Positions 16,458 to 22,860 of a DNA stretch of 52,124 bases are shown here, in pieces. Made by a program: the position numbers and the translations under genes. Below the pieces are notes generated by a model that worked only from the letters and a program-made list of their open reading frames with translations, was not told the DNA's origin and ran no database searches. This stretch comes from a virus. Location: positions 1-52,124 of IMG/VR virus record IMGVR_UViG_3300036791_000069. One strand, given 5' to 3'. How positions within the stretch are numbered: the first letter of the stretch is position 1; the number at the start of each line of letters is the position of its first letter.

Positions 16458-18464
16458 TTAAGACTTATAGAACGTGAACAACCCGGTACGTTGGTAAGCA
16501 TCCGGTTTCCGTGCGCCAACATGCACCAATATTTCATTTGCCATCGCAACATATTTCTCGTAATCAAGATCAGATGGAATTTCATCTTGCAATTCCATCA
16601 TTGGCTTTCCGCCGTCTGAGTTGGGAACTTTGTTGCCGCTTAGGACGTATTGAATATCTGTTTGCATCTTAGTTGAGTAATACCATCGAATCGTCTTGCC
16701 TAGATACTTACCGCTTTTCTTCGCTCCACCTTTGACGTTTCGCACAATCAGAAAACGGCGAATGTCGTTGCAGCTATAGATGGTCGTTTCAATTGGTGTG
16801 CCTACAGCAAGGAACGCGATTGCTGCATCCGTTGCAACGAACGCTTCAGGGTTGCGCGAAAGCGGGGAATCCCCGGCGCTGCCTCTTTCGGAGAACGCAC
16901 CTTTGACCTTGAAGCTGCCATCTTTCTTAATTGCGATGTAGTTATTCACATCGCGGGAGTAGACCGCCTGATATTCTGTTTCTTCGGTAACAAAGCCGGT
17001 GTTTCGTTCCCACTCCGCGATGATGCCGTTCAAGGTCTCGCGCATTCTGAAGTTACATTCAATTAAAACTCCATCCGTGTTGGCGGATACAACATGGATA
17101 CCCCAACCACGTTGTTCGATCATATCGATAAGCAGCAACAGGCATAGTTGGCCGGTTAGTGTTACTTGGAACAACAGTTCCGGGGCGTAGAGCAGAGACC
17201 AACGATTACCAAGCTTGCCGAATGTGCCGTTGATAGTGATCTTCAACGCATCGGCAACCACCTTATCACCGTTTTTCTTTGCGCTTAGACGCTGATCGAC
17301 AATGCTCTTGTAGACTTCCAAGAACACTTTACCTAGATGGTTTGGACACAATTGTTGATTAAGAATGATGTTAGGATAGTAACTGGCAACGTCTCTGTCT
17401 AAAAGCAAGGTTCCTTCAGTAGCCTTACACGTCTGACTTTTCTCTGTGCTGTGCAGTCCACCGGCACCAATACGGTATGTGCTTCTAGCGATACGCAAAT
17501 CTAGCTTAGTGAGCAAGTCTGGTATCTTCACTGATCCATGTTCATCGATGGTGAAGACTTCGCTTCGGATGATGGACAACAATTCTTGCAACACTTGATG
17601 GTGGTAATTAAGAAATGAAGGTATCTGGTACCTATAGTGTGTTACGGGATTTAAAGGTTTTCGTGGTTCTTGTCCTGTTAACCGTGTTAGCTCGCGTGTT
17701 ATTACACTTTCTGCGATTTGGGCATCTGACCTAGAACGCAGATCAACGTTGTAGAGATTCGATAACTTGTAACGCAAGTCCAGTTGCGGCTTGAGAAAGT
17801 TCAACAGCAGTTCGGTGTTATCAACATCGTTCATGCAATACGTTTTTAATTGTTCTTTCTGATCTAGCGTAAGCATGGACTCTTCGGGGAATGGCAAGTC
17901 TTGCATTCGCTTGCAGTGCAGCCGTCCAGCGTACAGCTTCAATGATCCTATGAGTGGGGCAACCTCTTTAAGATCGATGCTGTTTGTCTGAATAATCTTC
18001 ATCTTGTAGGCTTGCTCAAACTGGTAGGGAGTTAATCCGGCGAAGTGGTCATCTTTCACGATGATCTTGTTTACGAGCGCTTTCAATTGTCCCGGTGTCG
18101 CACCGGTCAACGCTAGCGTGGCAACCAATAGATCAAATCCTTTTGAATTAAATCCAACCATTAGGAAATGTTGCAGAATCCAAGCCATCTTTCCGGTGTC
18201 GAACGGATATTCAAACACTAGGTACTTGCCACTGTTGAAGTGCTTGAACACGAAGAGACAATAGTTAATGTAAATTTCAGAGTCGAAGCAGCACACTTCC
18301 CCGGCAGGGATTGCCATCAGTTCCGCATCAGTCAGCAACGCTCGATCCGGTGTCGTGTAGGCAACCTCAAACGGGTCATCCGGCACCGTTGGCTTCGCTG
18401 GTGGCAGGAGCATGAATTCCGCTGTTTGTGGAGTTAAGAAAGCTTCTTCAAATCCAAACGCCAT
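16458..18464 (-). CDS. Family B DNA polymerase with 3'-5' exonuclease
   Basis: A 668-aa protein, compact for the family. Exonuclease motifs: ExoI CFDSEIY (Asp61, Glu63), ExoII GFNSKGFD (Asn106, Asp111), ExoIII YCMNDVDNTE (Tyr209, Asp213). Polymerase motifs: A DRDVASYYPNI (Asp358), B KITINGTFGKLG (Lys408), C VVSANTDGVLIE (Asp464). Motif C has Asn-Thr-Asp where the textbook form is Asp-Thr-Asp, so only the second aspartate is kept; I remember the NTDG form from other phage polymerases of this branch, and activity is expected. It is the last gene of the minus-strand replication operon and meets the fiber gene tail to tail (6 bases). It would copy the phage genome with the clamp-like neighbour. 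Confidence 0.93.
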   Translation of the reverse strand: MAFGFEEAFLTPQTAEFMLLPPAKPTVPDDPFEVAYTTPDRALLTDAELMAIPAGEVCCFDSEIYINYCLFVFKHFNSGKYLVFEYPFDTGKMAWILQHFLMVGFNSKGFDLLVATLALTGATPGQLKALVNKIIVKDDHFAGLTPYQFEQAYKMKIIQTNSIDLKEVAPLIGSLKLYAGRLHCKRMQDLPFPEESMLTLDQKEQLKTYCMNDVDNTELLLNFLKPQLDLRYKLSNLYNVDLRSRSDAQIAESVITRELTRLTGQEPRKPLNPVTHYRYQIPSFLNYHHQVLQELLSIIRSEVFTIDEHGSVKIPDLLTKLDLRIARSTYRIGAGGLHSTEKSQTCKATEGTLLLDRDVASYYPNIILNQQLCPNHLGKVFLEVYKSIVDQRLSAKKNGDKVVADALKITINGTFGKLGNRWSLLYAPELLFQVTLTGQLCLLLLIDMIEQRGWGIHVVSANTDGVLIECNFRMRETLNGIIAEWERNTGFVTEETEYQAVYSRDVNNYIAIKKDGSFKVKGAFSERGSAGDSPLSRNPEAFVATDAAIAFLAVGTPIETTIYSCNDIRRFLIVRNVKGGAKKSGKYLGKTIRWYYSTKMQTDIQYVLSGNKVPNSDGGKPMMELQDEIPSDLDYEKYVAMANEILVHVGARKPDAYQRTGLFTFYKS

Positions 18465-18466
18465 AA

Positions 18467-19579
18467 TTATTCCTGTATCGGACGTTGCGCTATAACTCCC
18501 CTGATGTTGTGTCCTTGAAAGTAAGACATGCTTCTGGTGACGTTAAATGCTATCTTCTCAGCAAACGGATGAATAAGGCGCAAAGTAGAAATCGCAAACG
18601 ATATCCCATCCGGCAACCCTTCGCAAATGTTAATTGCACCGTCTGTTTCATAGCGGTCTGTACACATTCCTTCCTTTCTCAAATAAATACGATCATCATT
18701 TGAGAATGGTGCGAGTCTCTCGACTGCTGCCCAAAAGCCAAGCGGCACCGGTTCAAGCTTCACCGGCAGACTTAGGAACCCTTGCAGGTTGGGGAAGTGT
18801 TCGTCATGGTGCAGCTTCGTCTTAATCCAGCTTCGGTCCGGGAAGTAAGCTGTGAGGGTATCGGCGCTACAGGCGAGTGAGTAAACCGCTTTACCCTTCG
18901 TCCTGTGCAGTGCCTTGATGAACATTTTGGGAACGATCAAGCCAAACGGTGTAGTGCAGCCATGCCATGCTTCCATGATTACGTCGCCGTTGGTGGCAAT
19001 GATGGAACCTTCAAGCATTTGAACGCTGGAATAGAGAACGGTCCGGTTGTGTTCGTTGGCTATCTTGCCTACACGCTGCAAGGCTTGTTCAAACTCAATT
19101 GAAACTGGTAGGTCTGGAATATCGCTATACATCGGCGGCAACTCTGATTGCTCGATGCAAGGAACAATGGCATGGAAGTTGCCAGATTTAATTGAAAGTT
19201 CTTTTGTGGGCAGCAACGTTAGGTTGATGATATCGGGGCATTCCGTCAAAGCATCTAAAAACTTCTGCGTGTGTGGGCAGCATTCGATATCCTCTTGAAT
19301 CTGGATACCGGCAGACAGGACACCAGCACACGCAGAGATGTACTTACCGAATATCCGGCAATGAGACTCAGCCGGATTCGTGGAACGCTTGGGTTGGCTA
19401 ACGCTAATAAACTGAACTGCGTTTAGTAACCTGTTTGATTCTGGTTCCGGTTTGGGTTCCTTCGCTGTTCTCTTCGCTCTCTTTGTCTTTGGCAGCGGGT
19501 TCTCCAAGTGAAAAGGCTGCTTCGATTCTGGCGACGTGGAACCAGTTGATATATCGATTACCTTTTGCGGTTCTGACAT
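18467..19579 (-). CDS. Sliding-clamp-like protein (DnaN/beta-clamp fold candidate)
   Basis: A 370-aa protein from ATG 19579, with GGTGG 8 bases upstream; the reading frame stays open further up. Residues 1-47 are a charged, Pro/Lys-rich tail (LPKTKRAKRTAKEPKPEPES). The rest resembles divergent beta clamps: a first LLNAVQFISVSQ strand, DIINLTLLPTKELSIKSGNF followed by HAIVPC, SVQMLEGSIIATNGDVIMEA and PFGLIVPKMFIKAL. Its length and its place 2 bases upstream of the polymerase gene (same strand) fit a processivity factor. The call rests on motif shape and context, not a clear family signature. It could be another polymerase-associated protein. Confidence 0.5.
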   Translation of the reverse strand: MSEPQKVIDISTGSTSPESKQPFHLENPLPKTKRAKRTAKEPKPEPESNRLLNAVQFISVSQPKRSTNPAESHCRIFGKYISACAGVLSAGIQIQEDIECCPHTQKFLDALTECPDIINLTLLPTKELSIKSGNFHAIVPCIEQSELPPMYSDIPDLPVSIEFEQALQRVGKIANEHNRTVLYSSVQMLEGSIIATNGDVIMEAWHGCTTPFGLIVPKMFIKALHRTKGKAVYSLACSADTLTAYFPDRSWIKTKLHHDEHFPNLQGFLSLPVKLEPVPLGFWAAVERLAPFSNDDRIYLRKEGMCTDRYETDGAINICEGLPDGISFAISTLRLIHPFAEKIAFNVTRSMSYFQGHNIRGVIAQRPIQE

Positions 19580-19682
19580 AGCATTGACCACCAATTGGAG
19601 CGGTGCAAACCGGACATACAACGTCCGATGGTTTGTGTTCAGAAGGGGATGTAGTCTCGATCTTCGTAGCTGTCGCAACCAT
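19404..19682 (-). CDS. Small zinc-finger protein overlapping the clamp-like gene
   Basis: A 92-aa protein from ATG 19682 with GGAGG at 19692-19696, nine bases upstream. The core CPVCTAPIGGQCYV ... HVARIEAA has the CxxC-x7-C-x(n)-H-xx-R layout of a phage/actinobacterial zinc-binding peptide family. The tail is acidic and Lys-rich. It overlaps the clamp-like gene by 176 bases in another frame on the same strand, which is long for phage genes. The strong ribosome binding site and the metal motif argue that this frame is used; the first 47 codons of the clamp-like gene are then the less constrained partner. Confidence 0.65.
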   Translation of the reverse strand: MVATATKIETTSPSEHKPSDVVCPVCTAPIGGQCYVRTAKGNRYINWFHVARIEAAFSLGEPAAKDKESEENSEGTQTGTRIKQVTKRSSVY

Positions 19683-19932
19683 TGGCAATAACCTCCGGGG
19701 GTGGCATTGCGTTATAGAGACTGCAAGTGTTGTTCCAATGCTTGCAGGTAATGCAAGTGCAGAAATAATCGCTACGCTTGCCTAGCGTGTTAAGCAGTTG
19801 AGACGCGAACATATAGAAGTGTTGAGGAACGTTAATTACAACCATTCCGTTCACCGGGTTGGTTGCAATCAGGCGCGGCGACAGCTTCATCGTGTTGCGT
19901 TGTTGTGATTCGACTGGTTGATTAAGTTTCAT
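19639..19932 (-). CDS. Conserved cysteine-rich small protein
   Basis: A 97-aa protein. The C-terminal third has FCTCITCKHW, then CSLYNAMPPPEVIANGCDSY and EDRDYIPF. The pattern CxxC-x(n)-C-x-L-[FY]-x-A-x-PPxxVIxxGC-xx-(Y/W) is widespread in proteobacterial phages and islands as a small protein of unknown function, probably metal-binding. The N-terminus has IATNPVNGMVVINVPQHFYM. It overlaps the next zinc-finger gene by 44 bases. Confidence 0.7.
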   Translation of the reverse strand: MKLNQPVESQQRNTMKLSPRLIATNPVNGMVVINVPQHFYMFASQLLNTLGKRSDYFCTCITCKHWNNTCSLYNAMPPPEVIANGCDSYEDRDYIPF

Positions 19933-20089
19933 TGGTTGCTCTTTTCAACCGGATAGCTGTAAAGAGTGTAATGTTAACTAACGTTGGTTGTCCCTTGAGG
20001 TTGCTGTACCAGCAACGGAAACAAGGTGTGGTTGGTAATCGGCAACGAGAGAGTAATACACCAATGCAACTAAGAGTCTCAGTTTTCAT
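19922..20089 (-). CDS. Possible small protein, 55 aa
   Basis: An open frame from ATG 20089 to TAA 19922-19924. It overlaps the start of the cysteine-rich gene by 11 bases, which would allow coupling. The product has a single CxxC (PCFRCWY) and a basic end (RLKRATNE). The ribosome binding site is weak (AGAAAG). No family is recognised. It fills what would otherwise be a 171-base gap in a tightly packed operon, which is the main argument for it. Confidence 0.3.
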   Translation of the reverse strand: MKTETLSCIGVLLSRCRLPTTPCFRCWYSNLKGQPTLVNITLFTAIRLKRATNET

Positions 20090-20103
20090 AAGTTCTTTCT
20101 AAT

Positions 20104-20415
20104 TTACCACCAGTGTGTAATAGTACGCTGTTGCATCATTTCATCGATAAGCCTTTTACGTTCTTTTTCTCTATCTTCGTTTGATGTGGTGTCAACGCGT
20201 ATTGTCCTGAAGGTTGGACTACTCATCTTAAGTTCAACGTCTTCGTGGCGTTGTTCAGGTATGCAAGGTAGCTCTCTGTATTTCTTAATACGACTTATTG
20301 TCCATGTTGACAAATTAAGTTTTGCGCTTATTTGCTTGTTACTTAATCCTTCAGCACGACAAATCCTAAGGTTTTGTATTCGCCAATTTTTCACTTCATC
20401 AGTTAATTTATTCAA
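20104..20415 (-). CDS. Helix-turn-helix DNA-binding protein
   Basis: A 103-aa protein. The best start is TTG 20415, with GGAGG eight bases before it, overlapping the nuclease stop (TTGA); a GTG at 20430 is an alternative. Residues about 15-45 are a helix-turn-helix of the homeodomain/recombinase type (RICRAEGLSNKQISAKLNLS, then TWTISRIKKYRE). The C-terminus is basic and helical (REKERKRLIDEMMQQR). It could regulate the replication operon or bind the nearby AAAATGTTC repeats (20936-20982). That link is inference. Confidence 0.65.
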   Translation of the reverse strand: MNKLTDEVKNWRIQNLRICRAEGLSNKQISAKLNLSTWTISRIKKYRELPCIPEQRHEDVELKMSSPTFRTIRVDTTSNEDREKERKRLIDEMMQQRTITHWW

Positions 20416-20867
20416 GCTGCTTTCCTCCACTGCACACGATTACCGGCAACTCTCCAATAGAATTCCCACATCGGACACCAACGTGACAAGCCATCGATAA
20501 CACCACGGTGACATTCACAACGATAAATCCAATAACCGATGCTTGGATTTCCGCCACATACACCAACAGCAGTACATGGCAATATTTCAGTGTGATCGTT
20601 CATTAAATCGTGTACGCGTTCTCCAACGAAATCATGCACGTTGATAGTTGGTTTCACTTCAACAAGCAAAGACAACGAAAAACCACCATGCAAATTGGGC
20701 AGATATACGCGAAAGTCAGGAATCCAACCATTGCACGAATCAAGTGGTTCGTATTCCCAACCCCAATTCAGAAGATCGAAGAACGCCGCATAACGTGCTT
20801 CCAAGCGTGACCGAAAGTTAACAGCGGCGTAGGTAGTTGGCATCGCACTGATGTTGTAGACGATCAT
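20412..20867 (-). CDS. PD-(D/E)XK endonuclease (TnsA/Hjc-like)
   Basis: A 151-aa protein from ATG 20867 with GGAGG (20879-20883) upstream; the frame is open further up, but earlier starts lack a site. Motifs: NFRSRLEARYAAFFDLL with Glu23, WIPDFRVYLP with Asp51, LLVEVKP with Glu70 and Lys72. The order RSRLEARxAxFFD, PDF, EVK is that of small phage nucleases related to TnsA and Holliday-junction resolvases. The C-terminal half has four or five Cys/His that may bind a metal (VCGG, YRCECH). A role in resolving recombination intermediates before packaging is likely. Confidence 0.78.
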   Translation of the reverse strand: MIVYNISAMPTTYAAVNFRSRLEARYAAFFDLLNWGWEYEPLDSCNGWIPDFRVYLPNLHGGFSLSLLVEVKPTINVHDFVGERVHDLMNDHTEILPCTAVGVCGGNPSIGYWIYRCECHRGVIDGLSRWCPMWEFYWRVAGNRVQWRKAA

Positions 20868-20935
20868 AAAGTGTGTTTCCTCCATCTGAGAAGAAATAGA
20901 ACCACACCTAAAATCGGCACGCAAGTGACATTATC

Positions 20936-20982
20936 GAACATTTTGATTTTTAGTGAAAATGTTCAAAATGTTCAAAATGTTT
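20936..20982. repeat. Iteron-like repeats AAAATGTTC
   Basis: Three tandem 9-mers (20956-20964, 20965-20973, 20974-20982; the last ends in T instead of C) with one inverted copy GAACATTTT at 20936-20944. They fill the short gap between the nuclease gene and the upstream small gene. They could be an operator for the downstream nuclease/HTH genes or iterons of an origin. Confidence 0.75.
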
Positions 20983-21205
20983 AATCTGCGTGTTTTACTG
21001 CTCCAAACTCCCGCATTTCTAAACAAGTTTCCAATGCATCGTGCAGCTTTAATGCCGGTGCAGTGTGGATGTTCTTGAGAATCCAATACGCGATGACTTC
21101 AACGCTTGTCATATCTTGCTCGACTAGCGTGAATGTGCGTTGGTTACGCGCCTTTGCTCTGGCGTGGACTTGGGAATCGTTGTCGTTCTCACTCAGTTGG
21201 AACAT
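20981..21205 (-). CDS. Conserved small phage protein, unknown function
   Basis: A 74-aa protein from ATG 21205, with a GGAG site seven bases upstream; it starts inside the end of the preceding gene. An upstream start (21238) lacks support. The text RTFTLVEQDMTSVEVIAYWI followed by LKNIHTAPALKLHDALETCLEMR is a pattern I know from many tailed-phage genomes as a small helical protein without known function. It sits in the replication operon. Confidence 0.7.
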   Translation of the reverse strand: MFQLSENDNDSQVHARAKARNQRTFTLVEQDMTSVEVIAYWILKNIHTAPALKLHDALETCLEMREFGAVKHAD

Positions 21206-21704
21206 GTTCAGACTCCGTTGGATGGGTGTCCTTTTCATCGGATTGTTTGTTGATTACATTTGCAACTTCTCTAAAAACAGCGTGTAACCCTTTGAATTGC
21301 GCGAGATGCTGATATTGTGCATACTTCCGCTGAAAGTATTTTAGTTCTTTCAACGCATCGGCTAACAATTGGTCTCTGAAAACTGGTCGTGCTATAACAT
21401 TCGCAAGGGAACGATATCCACCACCGGTCTCTTCTCTGTCAGGAGTTAGAGAACAAAACACACGTACTAACTCGTCTCGATTGCTGCCGTTGTTTGGTTC
21501 AACGTATTCGACAACTGCACGAATTAATTGTCGTGCTTCCCATAAGCGGCACTTTCGCGCTGCTTCGGTGTCATCCCAAGTAAAACGATCATGTAAGGGT
21601 GAATCCGGAGGACGCGCAGCATCTACAACATCTTCAGCGCGAAGAATGCCGTGTTTAACTTCAAGGTTGCGCAGTTCCGTTATGACATATTGGTTGTTTA
21701 TCAT
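21189..21704 (-). CDS. Conserved phage protein of the replication operon, unknown function
   Basis: A 171-aa protein. The segment HGILRAEDVVDAARPPDSPL and its continuation HDRFTWDDTEAARKCRLWEA, with QARxLIR-like ARQLIRAVVEYV, is a conserved phage family seen next to SSB/Sak-type recombination genes. The second half is helical (LLADALKELKYFQRKYAQY). No enzyme motif is visible. The ATG at 21704 overlaps the end of the RAMP-like gene by four bases, so they are probably co-translated. Confidence 0.72.
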   Translation of the reverse strand: MINNQYVITELRNLEVKHGILRAEDVVDAARPPDSPLHDRFTWDDTEAARKCRLWEARQLIRAVVEYVEPNNGSNRDELVRVFCSLTPDREETGGGYRSLANVIARPVFRDQLLADALKELKYFQRKYAQYQHLAQFKGLHAVFREVANVINKQSDEKDTHPTESEHVPTE

Positions 21705-22408
21705 TTTGTTTCTCCATCATGGTACAGTTCGTGAACATCGAATAACCCCCAACCCATCCCAGTTGATTTTACTGAACCGGGCCGTCCTGCTAGAATGCCA
21801 ACCTGTTTGCCAACTCGCGCAATCAAATTAACAATATCCTCTAGCGAGAACTTGTCATTATCAAATGTCACGCGAAGATCGCATTCCCATTCATGCCAAA
21901 TTGGACGGCATCGAATGTCAATAACGTTATTAGCGTTCTTAACATAATTACGAAGAGGTTCGGGAATACCTTTCGTAATTCGTACAAGTGGACTACCGTC
22001 GTCTTTGTCGTACCCATCAGCTTCTACAAATAATACTAGTTTAGCTAACACCATTGTAAATCCGCCCAAGCGACACGCTGCTATTGCACTACCGCGAAAA
22101 GCAGTGCAAGGAATACCACACCATCCGTCTCTGCTAACATGCTTTGCACTTTCGTAAAGTTCGTTGAAATCCTTTGGCTGCCGATTGTTTTTGTTTTTAC
22201 TTCTGCCGCCTTCAGACTGAGACGCCTCTAAATCATCCTGTGTTTTTTGAGATAGTTTGTTCATAACCAACGGAGACGTACCGGCAATGTGCATTCTTAC
22301 GGTGCGAAACGCTGGAGGAGTGACTTTAATTTCCTCTCCATACTTTGACTTTTTGCCGCCATTGTGTGTTGTAAGCGGCACATCGGTTGTTAATGCGTAA
22401 TCACTCAT
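21701..22408 (-). CDS. Conserved phage protein with RAMP/Cas7-like features
   Basis: A 235-aa protein from ATG 22408 (MSDYALTTDV) with GGGAG upstream; an earlier ATG at 22444 lacks a site. I recognise the family as a conserved hypothetical of phage recombination modules. Three blocks recall RAMP (Cas7/Cas6-type) proteins: an N-terminal strand ending TSPLVMNKLS, a mid block GIPCTAFRGSAIAACRLG like the IPGSSLKGALR of Csm3/Cmr4, and a C-terminal glycine-rich loop GRPGSVKSTGMGWGLF. These suggest a ferredoxin-like RNA- or ssDNA-binding fold. This is a hypothesis from motifs only. The gene lies directly downstream of the pentamer array, which forms most of its 5' leader. Confidence 0.55.
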   Translation of the reverse strand: MSDYALTTDVPLTTHNGGKKSKYGEEIKVTPPAFRTVRMHIAGTSPLVMNKLSQKTQDDLEASQSEGGRSKNKNNRQPKDFNELYESAKHVSRDGWCGIPCTAFRGSAIAACRLGGFTMVLAKLVLFVEADGYDKDDGSPLVRITKGIPEPLRNYVKNANNVIDIRCRPIWHEWECDLRVTFDNDKFSLEDIVNLIARVGKQVGILAGRPGSVKSTGMGWGLFDVHELYHDGETK

Positions 22409-22460
22409 TTGACAACTCTCCCTTGTTTGAAGATTTACTCGCACCTGAACTTTTGAAACA

Positions 22461-22860
22461 CCTGACCGAACTCCACCTCACCGGACCATGCCGTACCTAA
22501 CGACACCTAACTCCAAATTCATTCAATACCTATAGATAAAGTAAAAGTCCTGACCTCACCCAACCTGACCGCACCGGACCAGACAGAACCGTACCGGACT
22601 CCAACTCTCTATTACATCTTTTTAATCAAACCAGACTCCACCTGCTATTGTTAATTCCATACCTTACTCAACACAACCTGAACACACCGCACCATAACGC
22701 AACTTAATATGTTACGACGTTATAAATCCGCACCGCACCGCACCCAACTTCACCCTACGACACCTCACCGCACTCCACCGTACCGGACCGTAAACTTGAT
22801 CATTGCCAGACTCGGCCTTACCACACCCTACTGCACCAGACCAAACCGAACCTTACGAAA
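22461..22860. repeat. Array of degenerate pentamers (CCNNA)n in five tracts
   Basis: Noncoding. The + strand carries CCNNA units in strict 5-base register: 22461-22515 (11 units), 22549-22603 (11), 22657-22706 (10), 22728-22792 (13) and 22806-22860 (11), plus a three-unit piece at 22631-22645. Of 56 units, 54 end in A and 53 begin with C. AT-rich spacers of 13-53 bases separate the tracts. The array begins exactly at the helicase stop codon and ends about 50 bases before the RAMP-like gene, so operon RNA carries (UNNGG)n. A 5-base period excludes ordinary coding. It may be a target of a ring- or filament-forming nucleic-acid binder, a run of two-tier G-quadruplexes, or origin repeats. Confidence 0.9.

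Noticed and set aside
22461-22860. CRISPR array or tandem satellite
   Set aside because: Units are 5 bases and degenerate, with no conserved 25-40 base repeat and no unique spacers of even length.
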